Source of the DNA: JBALVT01 sp036960305
Lineage (GTDB): Bacteria > Pseudomonadota > Gammaproteobacteria > Pseudomonadales > Halieaceae
Direction: 5' to 3'
Length of the DNA stretch: 64,000 bases
NCBI GenBank assembly: GCA_036960305.1
Contig: JBALWA010000014.1
Span: 22,058 to 86,057 of the forward strand
Positions within the stretch are counted from its first letter, which is position 1; the number at the start of each line of letters is the position of its first letter. The notes under the pieces were generated by a model. The model was not told where the DNA came from and did not search any database. It saw only the letters and a list, made by a program, of their open reading frames with translations. Below, piece after piece: positions 17,773 to 27,748 of the stretch. Made by a program: the position numbers and the translations under genes.

Positions 17773-18588
17773 CTACGAACCCAGTTTAACTTTGTTCCAA
17801 AGTGCATCGAGCGCAATGCTGCCAAGCGCTTCCAGCTGCTGCCCATTTTCCGCTGCCAGCCTCTCCATCGCCCCGAAACGGGACTCAAACTTCATGGAAG
17901 AGCGCCTCAAACTCGCCTCCGCATCGACTTTTAAGTGTCGGGCCAAATTCACCGCCGTAAAGAGCACATCACCCATCTCGTCCTCTATCTTCTCAGGGGA
18001 CTTTTCGGCAACAGCGGCCTGCAACTCGGCGATCTCCTCCTGCATTTTGGCAAGCACCCCGGCGGCATCACTCCAGTCAAAACCCACCCCCGCAGCCCGC
18101 TTTTGCAGTTTCTGGGCGCGTGGGAGGGCTGGCAGAGCCAGAGGAACATCCGCCAGCACACCAGGCTGGGATTTTTCCTCCCTTTCCTGCTGCTTGATCT
18201 CCTCCCAGCTGAGCATAACCTCGTCAACTGACACGGACTTTGAAGCCGCCTTGTCCAGTGCACCGTCCTGAAACACATGAGGGTGCCGCCGCAATAGCTT
18301 ATCGACCAGTGTATCGACTACGTCTTCGAACCCAAACAGGTCCATCTCCCGACCTAGTTGCGCGTAGAACACCACCTGAAAGAGGACATCTCCCAGTTCT
18401 TCTGCAACATGAGGGTAATCTTCCTCTTCTATAGCCGCCGCCAGTTCGTAACATTCCTCGAGTGTAGAGGGGACAATCGAACTGAAAGTCTGTGCCTTGT
18501 CCCAGGGACAGCCAGATATCGGGTCGCGCAGTCGCTCCATCACCTGCAGCAGGTCCGCTATACCGTAAAGTGGGCGGCCAGAATTCAC
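17773..18588 (-). CDS. mazG: Nucleoside triphosphate pyrophosphohydrolase MazG
   Basis: Hydrolyses NTPs to NMP and pyrophosphate; in E. coli it also lowers ppGpp-linked stress signalling. Two MazG domains are visible, each with the acidic EExxE...ExxD metal site: around LEECYELAAAI...EELGDVLFQV in the N-terminal half and EEIAELQAA...DEMGDVLFTA in the C-terminal half. The length of 271 residues is normal. Its start overlaps the relA stop by 4 bp, so it is coupled to the ppGpp synthetase. Confidence 0.96.
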   Translation of the reverse strand: MNSGRPLYGIADLLQVMERLRDPISGCPWDKAQTFSSIVPSTLEECYELAAAIEEEDYPHVAEELGDVLFQVVFYAQLGREMDLFGFEDVVDTLVDKLLRRHPHVFQDGALDKAASKSVSVDEVMLSWEEIKQQEREEKSQPGVLADVPLALPALPRAQKLQKRAAGVGFDWSDAAGVLAKMQEEIAELQAAVAEKSPEKIEDEMGDVLFTAVNLARHLKVDAEASLRRSSMKFESRFGAMERLAAENGQQLEALGSIALDALWNKVKLGS

Positions 18589-20831
18589 TTGCTGCTACCC
18601 TCATCCACGAGACGAGCAGCGGAAACCACATTATTGAGACGATTCAACCGCTCTAACAACTTGGATAATGCGGCCAGGTTCGGTACCTCGACGCGCAAAC
18701 GCATGGTCGCAGTATGGCGCTTCTGATTGGTTTGGGTGTTAATGGTCAAGACATTGATACGGGCATTGGCGAAGAGTTCAGTAATATCGCGCAGTAGCCC
18801 CTGCCGGTCATAAGCCTCAATCGCGACATCCACTTCAAACTTGTCCTGGGGAGCATTGTTACCCCACTCCACCTCGACGATTCTGTCCTGCGATGATTGC
18901 TGTAGCTTCATCAAACGACCACAATCACTGCGGTGTACACTCACGCCCTTACCCTTAGTGATAAACCCGGTAATGCCGTCACCCGGCAGTGGCTTACAGC
19001 AGCCCGCCATGTAGGTGAGAAGATTACCCACACCGTGCACCTGAACCTGGCCCCGATAGGAACTGCCCCCAGGTTTGGCCAGGCGTAATTCCGGTTCTTT
19101 TCGACTCTCAACCAGGCCCTGGGCCACATTGAGCACCTGAGAGGAGGAGATATCCCCCGAGCCCACGGCTGCATAAAGGTCGTCAACCGTTGTTTGCTGC
19201 AGTTTCCTGGCAATACGCTGGTAGTCAATGCTGGTCAACGCCAAGCGCCTGAATTCACGCTCCAGCAAATGCCGGCCTGCGTCGACGTTATCCTCTCTCG
19301 CCTGCGCCTTAAACCAGTGCTGCACCTTGGCTCTGGCCCGGGAGGTTTTCAGGAACCCCAGTCCAGGTTGCAGCCAGTCCCGACGTGGCAAGCCTTGCTG
19401 GCTGGTCAGTACTTCAACCCGTTCGCCTGTCTTCAGGGCGTACGTTAAAGGCACGATCGTACCATTTACCTTCGCACCCCGGCACTTATGACCCACCTCG
19501 GTATGTACGTGATAGGCAAAATCCAACGGGGTGGCACCGTGGGCTAGATTGACTACATCGCCCTCCGGCGTAAAGACGTAAACGCGATCCTGGGCTACAT
19601 CGAAGCTGAACTGCTCGGCAACAGATTGGGAATCACCCGTTTCCTCGTGCCAGTCCAGGACCTGCCTGAGCCAGGCGATTTTTTCCTCGTAGGTGCTGGC
19701 CATTCCCCCTTCTGAATCCGAGTCCTTATAGCGCCAGTGGGCGCAAACTCCCAGCTCAGCTTCTTCATCCATCTGTCGCGTACGAATTTGGACCTCCAGG
19801 ATTTTCCCCTCGGGTCCAATTACCGCGGTATGCAGGGAGCGGTATCCATTTTCTTTGGGGTTGGCAATATAATCATCAAACTCATGGGGAATATTTCGCC
19901 ACAGGCCATGCACCATACCCAGTGTCGCGTAGCAGTCCTTCACTTCCGGAACCAGTATTCGCACTGCTCGGATATCGTAGACCTGGGAAAACCCTATCCC
20001 CTTGCGCTGCATTTTTCGCCAGATACTGTAGATATGCTTGGATCGCCCTTCGATTTCCACCTCCAGACCTACCTGTCTTAATACCCGATACAACTCCTCT
20101 TTAACGCGGACAATAAATTCATCCCGCTCAAGTCGTTTGCCATCAAGTAGGCCTGCGATTTTCCGGTAGGCATCCGTGTAAATATAGCGAAAAGACAGGT
20201 CCTCAAGTTCCCATTTCAAATGCCCTATGCCGAGGCGGTGTGCCAGCGGAGCGTAGACGTCAAAGACTTCCTGAGCGACGCCCTTACGCCGCTGCTCATC
20301 ATTTTTTACGGCACGAATGGCGCAACTTCTCTCTGCCAGTTTGATCAGCGCCACCCGCACATCATCAACGAGTGAGATCAACATTTTTCGAAGATTGTCT
20401 TTTTGCCCGTGCGCTTGTCCGAGTACCGGTGATTCGCCCTGATGCTGAAACTCGCTGATCGCTCCCATTCGAAGGACGCCGCGAATGAGGCTTCCTACTT
20501 CCTCGCCAAAATTATCATCGACCCACTCTAGCGAAAGCCTTTCTTCACGCACCGCGCGATACAGTATCCCAGCCACCAGACAGTCAGTGCCCACGTGTAA
20601 ATCAGCCAGAATCTGGGTGATATCCAGGCCCGCTATGAAGCAATCCGGATCCGCAGACCAATCGCTAGTATCTCCACACTTTACGGATTTTGCGGCCAGG
20701 GTCGCGGAACAGGCCGCACGCAGCCGGGTGAGTTCCTGTTCATTAAATTCCTCAGGCAACTGCGCAAGCCAGCGCTCCAGGTCGATCTCGCCCGTATCCG
20801 TGATATGTGACTGTTGTCTTACCTGAACCAT
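18585..20831 (-). CDS. relA: (p)ppGpp synthetase RelA
   Basis: A 748-residue ribosome-associated alarmone synthetase. The region where SpoT would have the HD hydrolase site (around LVAGILYRAV, residue 85) lacks the His-Asp pair, so hydrolase activity should be absent. The synthetase domain spans about 240-350 (with YDIRAVRILV and KENGYRSLHT), the TGS domain about 410-475, a Cys-containing zinc-finger region (MAGCCKPLPGD) follows, and a C-terminal ACT domain closes the protein. The start overlaps the cysM stop (TAATG). Gene order cysM-relA-mazG is common in gammaproteobacteria, though rlmD usually lies between cysM and relA and is missing here. Confidence 0.97.
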   Translation of the reverse strand: MVQVRQQSHITDTGEIDLERWLAQLPEEFNEQELTRLRAACSATLAAKSVKCGDTSDWSADPDCFIAGLDITQILADLHVGTDCLVAGILYRAVREERLSLEWVDDNFGEEVGSLIRGVLRMGAISEFQHQGESPVLGQAHGQKDNLRKMLISLVDDVRVALIKLAERSCAIRAVKNDEQRRKGVAQEVFDVYAPLAHRLGIGHLKWELEDLSFRYIYTDAYRKIAGLLDGKRLERDEFIVRVKEELYRVLRQVGLEVEIEGRSKHIYSIWRKMQRKGIGFSQVYDIRAVRILVPEVKDCYATLGMVHGLWRNIPHEFDDYIANPKENGYRSLHTAVIGPEGKILEVQIRTRQMDEEAELGVCAHWRYKDSDSEGGMASTYEEKIAWLRQVLDWHEETGDSQSVAEQFSFDVAQDRVYVFTPEGDVVNLAHGATPLDFAYHVHTEVGHKCRGAKVNGTIVPLTYALKTGERVEVLTSQQGLPRRDWLQPGLGFLKTSRARAKVQHWFKAQAREDNVDAGRHLLEREFRRLALTSIDYQRIARKLQQTTVDDLYAAVGSGDISSSQVLNVAQGLVESRKEPELRLAKPGGSSYRGQVQVHGVGNLLTYMAGCCKPLPGDGITGFITKGKGVSVHRSDCGRLMKLQQSSQDRIVEVEWGNNAPQDKFEVDVAIEAYDRQGLLRDITELFANARINVLTINTQTNQKRHTATMRLRVEVPNLAALSKLLERLNRLNNVVSAARLVDEGSSK

Positions 20832-21727
20832 TAGCTAGCCGAAAAAACGCCGGTTGAGAGGTAGCGGTCTCCCCTGTCACAAATAATTGCGACAATGACG
20901 GCATCCTCCACCGTACTGGCTATCTGCAGTGCCGCCGCCACCGCACCGCCGGAAGACACACCGCAAAAAATACCTTCCTCTGAAGCCAGTCTGCGCATCG
21001 TTTCCTCTGACGCCTGTTGAGAGATATCAATGACCGTATCAACCCGTGCAGCATCAAAAATACTGGGCATATATTCCTCCGGCCAACGCCTGATGCCGGG
21101 GATACTGGACCCTTCCAAGGGCTGCAAACCCACAATTTCAATTTCCGGCTTTTGCTGTTTCAAAAAAGCAGAACAGCCCATAATTGTGCCTGTCGTCCCC
21201 ATGGAGCTGACAAAGTGCGTAATAGTGCCCTCTGTCTGCTGCCAGATCTCGGGGCCGGTACCGGTAAGATGAGCCAGGGGATTATCGGGATTTGCGAATT
21301 GATCCAACACCCGCCCCTTCCCTTCTGCCTGCATTTGTAACGCGAGATCACGAGCGCCTTCCATGCCTGCTACCTGACTAACTTCCAGCAGTTCGGCACC
21401 ATAGGCCGACATGGACTGTTTGCGTTCGACGCTCATATGGTCCGGCATGATAAGGATCAGCCGATAACCACGTATGGCCGCCGCCATAGCCAGGGCGATT
21501 CCTGTGTTGCCGCTGGTGGCCTCGATGAGGGTATCCCCAGGCTTAATCTCACCTCTAGCCTCGGCCTGAGCGATCATGCTCAGGGCGGGCCGGTCCTTTA
21601 CAGAACCGGCGGGATTATTACCCTCCAGCTTGACAAGAACGGTATTGCTGGTCGAGCCGGGCAATCGCTGTAGACGTACCAGAGGCGTATTACCAATGCA
21701 GGCTTCAACAGTTGGGTATTCGGGCAT
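20831..21727 (-). CDS. cysM: Cysteine synthase B
   Basis: PLP-dependent O-acetylserine sulfhydrylase that makes cysteine, and in the CysM class can use thiosulfate. The 298-residue protein shows IGNTPLVRL near the start, the PLP-binding Lys44 in GSVKDRPA, and the phosphate-binding loop EATSGNTGIALA. The C-terminal CGVSSGGAVAA is conserved. First gene of cysM-relA-mazG with overlapping starts and stops. Confidence 0.96.
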   Translation of the reverse strand: MPEYPTVEACIGNTPLVRLQRLPGSTSNTVLVKLEGNNPAGSVKDRPALSMIAQAEARGEIKPGDTLIEATSGNTGIALAMAAAIRGYRLILIMPDHMSVERKQSMSAYGAELLEVSQVAGMEGARDLALQMQAEGKGRVLDQFANPDNPLAHLTGTGPEIWQQTEGTITHFVSSMGTTGTIMGCSAFLKQQKPEIEIVGLQPLEGSSIPGIRRWPEEYMPSIFDAARVDTVIDISQQASEETMRRLASEEGIFCGVSSGGAVAAALQIASTVEDAVIVAIICDRGDRYLSTGVFSAS

Positions 21728-21804
21728 GGGTTAGTACCACTATAGGGAGGAGGGAAGTATATATAATTTCAGCGGTGCGAACAGTCAAAAATGACTATCC
21801 TCGC

Positions 21805-22179
21805 TCACTTTGCCAGCGCAGCAAAGGCGACCACATAGTCCGTTTCGTCTGACAGGCTCAACAACACACTACTTGCCCCTTTTTCAATGGCCACTGCCTC
21901 TGCACCGCCCGTTAGTTTAACCAATGGCGCACCATTCGCATCGTGTTCAATCTGAATATCCTGCCAGCTGACCCCTCGGCCTATGCCTGTGCCCAGCGCC
22001 TTTGCCACCGCTTCCTTTGCAGCAAAACGCTTGGCCAACAGCCGGATTCCCTGGCGGCTTTCATCGTACTCCCCACGCTCGGCAGCTGTCAGGATCCGGT
22101 TAACAAAGCGGTCCCCCAGGCGATTTACCACGTCCTCGATCCGTTCGATCTTGAGGATATCCGTGCCCAGTGCAATCAT
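21805..22179 (-). CDS. acpS: Holo-[acyl-carrier-protein] synthase
   Basis: Transfers the 4'-phosphopantetheine arm from CoA to acyl carrier protein. At 124 residues it is of normal size, with the metal-binding Asp8 in IALGTDILKIERI and the KRFAAKEAVAKALGTGIG signature. Its start overlaps the recO stop by 4 bp. In many relatives pdxJ sits between recO and acpS; here it does not. Confidence 0.97.
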   Translation of the reverse strand: MIALGTDILKIERIEDVVNRLGDRFVNRILTAAERGEYDESRQGIRLLAKRFAAKEAVAKALGTGIGRGVSWQDIQIEHDANGAPLVKLTGGAEAVAIEKGASSVLLSLSDETDYVVAFAALAK

Positions 22180-22916
22180 TCACTTTTCTCCTGCGTCACG
22201 GTCGAAGACGGGGGTCGACGAAACAATTCCCGACTCTTCAGGGGCTGGTCCCCCAGATGTCCCGCGAGAGCATATCGCAGCAACCGTTTGGCGGCCAGGC
22301 GAGCGGCATCGCTGCGCTCTCCCGCCGCGACTGCCAGCATATCTGCGCCGGAGAAAACCGGGATACCGGGGGCGGCTTTAGCGCGCTGTTCTACCAGACC
22401 AAACTCCTGATGATAGTAATACCAGCGACCTGACTGAACATCCTCGCCATTGTATCCATCCGCGCGAAGATCGAAGCCGTAGCCCAGCTCATCCAGTAAA
22501 TTAAATTCAAAACGGCGCAGAATGTCGCCCAGAGCCCCGCTGTCTCCCAGTGAAGCCACAGCGTCACCATAAGCAATAAAGAGCCCGGGGTGGGCATCGT
22601 TGCGATGCATGAGCCTCATGAGTAATTCGTTCAGGTAAATACCACTGTAAAGGCGCTCACCGCGGAGAGCGGGAACCTCTCCAGCCACTTCACTGCCGAC
22701 CAGGGTTTTCATCTCGGATTTTCCGCTAAAAGACAATAATAACGGCGTAAAAGGTTGCAGTATCGCACCGCTGGAGCGCCCGCGAACAGAGCGCCTCGCG
22801 CCCTTGGCAACGAGGCTGATACGGCCGTATTCTGCGGTCAGAACTTCCAGTAGCAAGCTGCTGTCGCGGTAGTGTCGACTGTGTAGAACAAAGGCTGGCT
22901 GTAAATGGACGCGCAC
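22176..22916 (-). CDS. recO: DNA repair protein RecO
   Basis: Recombination mediator that helps load RecA with RecR onto SSB-coated DNA. The 246-residue protein has the N-terminal OB fold (PAFVLHSRHYRDSSLLLEVLT, GRISLVAKGARR) and the helical C-terminal part without the Cys4 zinc site, as in other gammaproteobacteria. It lies 15 bp after era. Confidence 0.94.
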   Translation of the reverse strand: MRVHLQPAFVLHSRHYRDSSLLLEVLTAEYGRISLVAKGARRSVRGRSSGAILQPFTPLLLSFSGKSEMKTLVGSEVAGEVPALRGERLYSGIYLNELLMRLMHRNDAHPGLFIAYGDAVASLGDSGALGDILRRFEFNLLDELGYGFDLRADGYNGEDVQSGRWYYYHQEFGLVEQRAKAAPGIPVFSGADMLAVAAGERSDAARLAAKRLLRYALAGHLGDQPLKSRELFRRPPSSTVTQEKSE

Positions 22917-22931
22917 GGGGCTCAGGCCGCT

Positions 22932-23831
22932 TTACCGATCATCATACCCCAGGCTTCGCAGGGCACGCTCGTCATCGGACCAGCCGGATTTAACTTTGAT
23001 CCATAAACGCAACATGATTTTGCTATCAAACAGGGGCTCCATATCTCGCCGTGCATCCGATCCAATTGAACGCAACCTTGCCCCACCCTCGCCAATCAAT
23101 ATCTTCTTTTGGCCCTTGCGTTCGACAAAAATCACTGCAGAGATATGAAGGATAGCGCCTTCCTGCTTGAATTCCTCAATTTCCACGGTGACAGCATAGG
23201 GTAGCTCATCACCCAGTTGCCGCATGATTTTTTCACGCACGATCTCCGACGCCAAAAAACGCTGACTGCGATCGGTAATCTGGTCTTCTGGGAAAAAGTG
23301 CGTCGCTTCTGGCAGGTATTTCAGGATTTCAAGCTCAAGCTCGGCTACATTGTGATTCTGTAGCGCCGAAATTGGCATAATAGCTGCGAAATCCGCTTTT
23401 TCGGCCAAGGCCTTTAAATGGGGCAACAAACGCCCTTTGTCCTCCAGAAGGTCAGCCTTGTTAATCGCCAATAGGGTCGGCACGCCCGCCCCACTGACCC
23501 GTTGCAGAACCATATCGTCTTCCTCGGTCCAGGCGGTTCGGTCCACGACGAAAACGATGACATCAACATCCTTGATTGCAGAGCTCGCCGCACGATTCAT
23601 GTAGCGATTGATGGCCTTACTTTCCAGCTTGTGCAGACCCGGAGTGTCCACAAAGATGATCTGGTGATCGCCCTCAGTCTTGATGCCCAAAACCTGATGT
23701 CGGGTGGTCTGGGGCTTACGGGAGGTAATGCTGATTTTCTGACCCAGGATATGATTCAGCAGTGTGGACTTCCCCACATTGGGGCGACCAACGATAGCGA
23801 CATAGCCACAGCGTTTTTTATCAGTTTGCAT
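22932..23831 (-). CDS. era: GTPase Era
   Basis: Essential ribosome-assembly GTPase that binds 16S rRNA near its 3' end. G1 GRPNVGKS at residues 15-22, G3 DTPGLH, and G4 NKAD are clear, followed by the C-terminal KH domain with GEGGARLRSIG. The length of 299 residues is normal. It overlaps the rnc stop by 11 bp, so rnc and era are translationally coupled. Confidence 0.98.
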   Translation of the reverse strand: MQTDKKRCGYVAIVGRPNVGKSTLLNHILGQKISITSRKPQTTRHQVLGIKTEGDHQIIFVDTPGLHKLESKAINRYMNRAASSAIKDVDVIVFVVDRTAWTEEDDMVLQRVSGAGVPTLLAINKADLLEDKGRLLPHLKALAEKADFAAIMPISALQNHNVAELELEILKYLPEATHFFPEDQITDRSQRFLASEIVREKIMRQLGDELPYAVTVEIEEFKQEGAILHISAVIFVERKGQKKILIGEGGARLRSIGSDARRDMEPLFDSKIMLRLWIKVKSGWSDDERALRSLGYDDR

Positions 23832-24501
23832 TGGATTCCAATCCCAAAAGAGCAGCCTCAGCCGCCGCCTGTTCGGCTTTTCGTCGGCTACTGCCCTCTC
23901 CCATCACTACCTTGATCGGCTTTTGCACCTTGCACGCGATCTGGAAAACCTGGTTGTGATCGTCACCGCTGACTGTGCATAACTCATACTCAGGCAAGGG
24001 CCTACCGCGCCCCTGTAGGTACTCCTGTAACCGGGTCTTGGCGTCCTTACTGCTCGCCATGCTGTCTAGATCTGCCAGGCGTGGACCAAACCAGCGCAGC
24101 AAATGTGTGCGGCAGGTATCCACATCACTATCCAGTAAGATGGCCCCGGCAACAGCCTCCAGTGCATCCGCTAATATGGAACCACGGCGGTGGCCACCGC
24201 TTTTTTTCTCTCCTGGGCCCAAGCTCAAGTGCTCGCCCAAACCCAACTCTTTCGCCATCTCAGCCAGCGTCTCACCCTTCACTAAGGAGGCACGCATACG
24301 ACTCAACTCACCCTCGCGGGCGCTGGGAAATTGCTGATAGATAGCCTCAGCAATCACATGATTAACAATGGAGTCACCCAGAAACTCGAGACGTTCATTA
24401 TTGTGACTACCAACACTGCGGTGCGCCATCGCCAGAGCGAGCAGCTCGCTATTGGAGAATTCGTAGCCGATAGTGCGCTGTAGAACCGCGAAATTACTCA
24501 T
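23821..24501 (-). CDS. rnc: Ribonuclease III
   Basis: Double-strand-specific endonuclease for rRNA and mRNA processing. The 226-residue protein has the nuclease signature ERLEFLGDSIVNHV near residue 37, the metal-binding ADALEAVAGAI, and a C-terminal dsRNA-binding domain ending in KAEQAAAEAALLGL. It sits between the DUF4845 gene and era. Confidence 0.98.
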   Translation of the reverse strand: MSNFAVLQRTIGYEFSNSELLALAMAHRSVGSHNNERLEFLGDSIVNHVIAEAIYQQFPSAREGELSRMRASLVKGETLAEMAKELGLGEHLSLGPGEKKSGGHRRGSILADALEAVAGAILLDSDVDTCRTHLLRWFGPRLADLDSMASSKDAKTRLQEYLQGRGRPLPEYELCTVSGDDHNQVFQIACKVQKPIKVVMGEGSSRRKAEQAAAEAALLGLESNAN

Positions 24502-24522
24502 CCAGACCTGCTCATGAGCACA

Positions 24523-24906
24523 TCACGGCGCCGGTTGGCCTACCTGCAGCTTTAAGTCATCGAAACTCATAACCGCATCAATGCGCCCCATTACACTGAT
24601 TCTCGCTTCGTAGTTGGCATCGATCCAGGTCTTGCCATCTTTGCGATATATTTCAATATCCCGGGGGTCAACATCGTAAACCTGGTTGGTATTGAGCAGA
24701 TTCTCCATCTGACGACGCAACTCTCGAATCGTCTTTTTTTCGGCTTCATACTCCGTTGCCACCTTGGTGACAACTTCCTTAACAGTAAGATACTCAAAAT
24801 AACTGGGTGCCAGACGCATACCGCACATGATAAAAAAGCCCACCATGATTGCTATGCTAAGCATACCCAAAAGTGACATTCCCGATTGACGGTGGCGCAT
24901 TACCAT
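24523..24906 (-). CDS. DUF4845 membrane-anchored protein
   Basis: A 127-residue protein with one N-terminal membrane segment (GMSLLGMLSIAIMVGFFIMCGM) that looks pilin-like, then a periplasmic part including YFEYLTVKEVV and a C-terminal IDANYEARISVMG. DUF4845 proteins sit between lepB and rnc in many gamma- and betaproteobacteria and their function is unknown. MVM and MRHRQSG starts are both possible. Confidence 0.88.
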   Translation of the reverse strand: MVMRHRQSGMSLLGMLSIAIMVGFFIMCGMRLAPSYFEYLTVKEVVTKVATEYEAEKKTIRELRRQMENLLNTNQVYDVDPRDIEIYRKDGKTWIDANYEARISVMGRIDAVMSFDDLKLQVGQPAP

Positions 24907-24949
24907 GTTTTTCTCCCCATTTTAGTCACCTCTAATACTACAGGTTTAA

Positions 24950-25789
24950 TTATTGTATTGACCCAACACGGCTAAAGCTCGGGATACTGAATACCGATTC
25001 CCAGTGCATCCATATTGCAAACGCCTCGCCTACTATATCCTTTTCTGGCACTTGACCCCAAATCCGACTGTCGCTGCTGTTATCCCGATTATCGCCCATC
25101 ATAAAATAATGGCCAGGTTTAACAACAACAGAAAAGCCCCGGGCCTGTCGCAGATCATCGACTTGCATGAGGTGGGTGGCATCGCCCAGCGTCTCCAAAG
25201 CCAACTGATATCGCGAATTTCCATCCGGTATCGTTGCCAGGTGTTCGCGTTCCAGTCGCTCGCCATTGACATAAATTTCCTTATCTCGGTAGCTGATCTG
25301 GTCGCCGGGCAACCCCACCACTCGCTTGATAAAATAAGTATCGTTCATATGGGGCGGGAAGAAAACCATCACATCGCCGCGTTCGGGTGTATTCAGGTCC
25401 AGTACTTTGGTACGCACTACCGGCAAACGTATACCGTAGGTGAATTTGTTCACCAGTATATAGTCTCCCACCTTGAGGGTGGGGACCATTGAGGCCGAGG
25501 GGATCTGGAAGGGTTCTACCAGAAAAGATCGCAGCACAAACACAACAAACAGTACCGGAAAGAAGGATTTGGCGTACTCGACCAGTACTGGCTCTCTTGC
25601 CGATTGTGCAGCCTTGGCACGGTAGGCGATGCCATGCTCACTACCTTCGGTCGACCACTGTGGAAATTCCTGTTGAAGCTGGTTAAGCGTCGCATTTCGA
25701 GACCGCGCGAGAAAAATAGCGTCGAGGGCCCATATCAGGCCGCTGCCAAAAACCAGGGTTACGAGAATCAGGGGGAAATCAATGTTCAT
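24950..25789 (-). CDS. lepB: Signal peptidase I
   Basis: Removes signal peptides from Sec and Tat substrates at the periplasmic face. Two N-terminal membrane segments are visible (about 5-25 and 70-92). The catalytic Ser lies in IPSASMVPTL and the general-base Lys in YFIKRVVGLPGD; the C-terminal GDNRDNSSDSR is the box E signature. 279 residues. It follows lepA at 12 bp. Confidence 0.97.
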   Translation of the reverse strand: MNIDFPLILVTLVFGSGLIWALDAIFLARSRNATLNQLQQEFPQWSTEGSEHGIAYRAKAAQSAREPVLVEYAKSFFPVLFVVFVLRSFLVEPFQIPSASMVPTLKVGDYILVNKFTYGIRLPVVRTKVLDLNTPERGDVMVFFPPHMNDTYFIKRVVGLPGDQISYRDKEIYVNGERLEREHLATIPDGNSRYQLALETLGDATHLMQVDDLRQARGFSVVVKPGHYFMMGDNRDNSSDSRIWGQVPEKDIVGEAFAIWMHWESVFSIPSFSRVGSIQ

Positions 25790-25801
25790 CGTAACGTCCT
25801 G

Positions 25802-27601
25802 TCAGCCATCTACTTTCAGCACAGCCAAAAAGGCCGACTGGGGGATTTCAACACTACCGACCTGCTTCATGCGTTTTTTACCGGCTTTTTGCTTCTCAAG
25901 TAGCTTGCGCTTGCGCGATACATCGCCGCCATAGCACTTGGCGGTAACATTCTTACGCAGCGCCTTAACCGTCTGCCTGGCAACGACCTTGCTACCCACT
26001 GCAGCCTGAATCGCCACATCGAACATTTGCCTTGGAATGAGCTCTTTCATTTTCTCAGTCAGCAAACGTCCGCGTGACTGAACCTGATTCCGGTGCAGAA
26101 TGATCGCCAGCGCATCGACGCGATCGCCGTTAATCAGTACATCGAGACGCACCAGATCAGCGGCTTCGAAGCGCTCAAAACTGTAATCCAGAGAGGCATA
26201 ACCTCGACTTACGGATTTCAGGCGATCAAAAAAGTCCAGTACCACCTCGGCCATGGGCAGGTCATAAATAACAGATACCTGGGAGCCCAGGAACTGCATA
26301 TCCTTTTGCACGCCCCGCCTTTCGACACAGAGGGTAATCACATTACCAAGGTAATCCTGCGGAACGAGTATGTGGGCGCGGGCAATGGGTTCGCGCATTT
26401 GCTCGATGACGCCCAGGTCAGGCAAGGACGAGGGGTTATCTACAGTAATAACCTCTCCATTATTTTTTTGAACTTCATAGATTACCGTGGGGGCAGACGT
26501 AATCAGGTCGAGATCGTACTCACGCTCCAGGCGCTCCTGGATAATCTCCATGTGAAGCATACCCAGGAAACCACAACGAAATCCGAATCCCAGCGCATCA
26601 GAGCTTTCCGGTTCGTAAAACAGGGAGGCGTCATTTAGCGTCAACTTGGCCAAAGCATCTCGAAAATCCTCAAAGTCGTCAGAGGAAATAGGGAAAATAC
26701 CGGCGTAGACCTGGGGCTTGACCTGCTTAAAGCCCGGCAGCGCCAGCACGTCGGCATTACCAGAATGGATTATCGTGTCACCAACCGGCGCCCCGTGGAT
26801 ATCTTTGATACCCGCTACCACATACCCGACTTCCCCCGCCTTTAACTCGCCGGTCTCCTGTCTTTTGGGCGTAAAAATACCCACGCTGTCCACCTGGTGA
26901 GCCTTGCCTATGGTCTTGGCGACAATTTTGTCCCGCTTTCGCAATACGCCGTGCTTGACCCTGACCAGAGACACTACACCGAGGTAGTTATCGAACCAGG
27001 AGTCAATAATAAGAGCCTGCAGTGGCGCTTCCAGGTCGCCTTCGGGGGGCGGAATCGTTGCCACCAGGTACTCCAGTGCATCTTCAATTCCCATGCCCGA
27101 TTTTGCGCTGACTTGCACAGCATGCGAAGCATCTATGCCAATGATTTCCTCAATTTCGAGCTGAACTTTTTCCGGGTCAGCCTGGGGCAGGTCCATCTTA
27201 TTGAGGATCGGCAAGACTTCCAAACCCTGCTCTATCGCCGTATAGCAGTTGGCGACTGACTGTGCTTCTACGCCCTGCCCCGCATCAACCACCAGTAAGG
27301 CACCCTCACAGGCCGCCAGGGAACGGGAAACCTCATAGGAAAAATCCACGTGCCCAGGCGTGTCAATGAAGTTTAATTGATATATTTTGCCGTCCTGGGA
27401 CGTGTAATCCAGGGTGACGCTCTGTGCCTTGATCGTTATTCCGCGCTCGCGCTCGATGTCCATCGAATCGAGTACCTGAGCATCCATTTCACGCGCGCTT
27501 AAGCCGCCGCAATGCTGGATAAATCGGTCCGCCAAAGTGGATTTGCCGTGGTCAATATGGGCAATAATTGAAAAATTTCGGATGTTACTAAGGTCGCTCA
27601 C
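25802..27601 (-). CDS. lepA: Elongation factor 4
   Basis: Ribosomal GTPase that acts on stalled or mispositioned ribosomes and helps 30S assembly. The 599-residue protein has the G1 loop AHIDHGKST at residues 14-22, G3 DTPGH, G4 NKMD and the LepA-specific C-terminal domain ending with RKRLLEKQKAGKKRMKQVG. The order mucD-lepA-lepB-rnc-era is the conserved gammaproteobacterial one. Confidence 0.98.
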   Translation of the reverse strand: MSDLSNIRNFSIIAHIDHGKSTLADRFIQHCGGLSAREMDAQVLDSMDIERERGITIKAQSVTLDYTSQDGKIYQLNFIDTPGHVDFSYEVSRSLAACEGALLVVDAGQGVEAQSVANCYTAIEQGLEVLPILNKMDLPQADPEKVQLEIEEIIGIDASHAVQVSAKSGMGIEDALEYLVATIPPPEGDLEAPLQALIIDSWFDNYLGVVSLVRVKHGVLRKRDKIVAKTIGKAHQVDSVGIFTPKRQETGELKAGEVGYVVAGIKDIHGAPVGDTIIHSGNADVLALPGFKQVKPQVYAGIFPISSDDFEDFRDALAKLTLNDASLFYEPESSDALGFGFRCGFLGMLHMEIIQERLEREYDLDLITSAPTVIYEVQKNNGEVITVDNPSSLPDLGVIEQMREPIARAHILVPQDYLGNVITLCVERRGVQKDMQFLGSQVSVIYDLPMAEVVLDFFDRLKSVSRGYASLDYSFERFEAADLVRLDVLINGDRVDALAIILHRNQVQSRGRLLTEKMKELIPRQMFDVAIQAAVGSKVVARQTVKALRKNVTAKCYGGDVSRKRKLLEKQKAGKKRMKQVGSVEIPQSAFLAVLKVDG

Positions 27602-27748
27602 GCACTCAAGCTCGATTCTGTGTGGATCATGGAATGGCCCGTGAAATTGGGCCTATGACGTCTTACTTCAAAAGACGCGCGATTGTACCCTATCAGGGAT
27701 ACAACCGCCACGCTCCATCAGAGACAATGCACCGCCATTAACCGCCGC

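Noticed and set aside
27659..27677. Hairpin CGTCTT / AAGACG between lepA and mucD as terminator
   Set aside because: Short stem with no T-run on the minus strand, and conserved co-transcription of this region makes a stop here unlikely.
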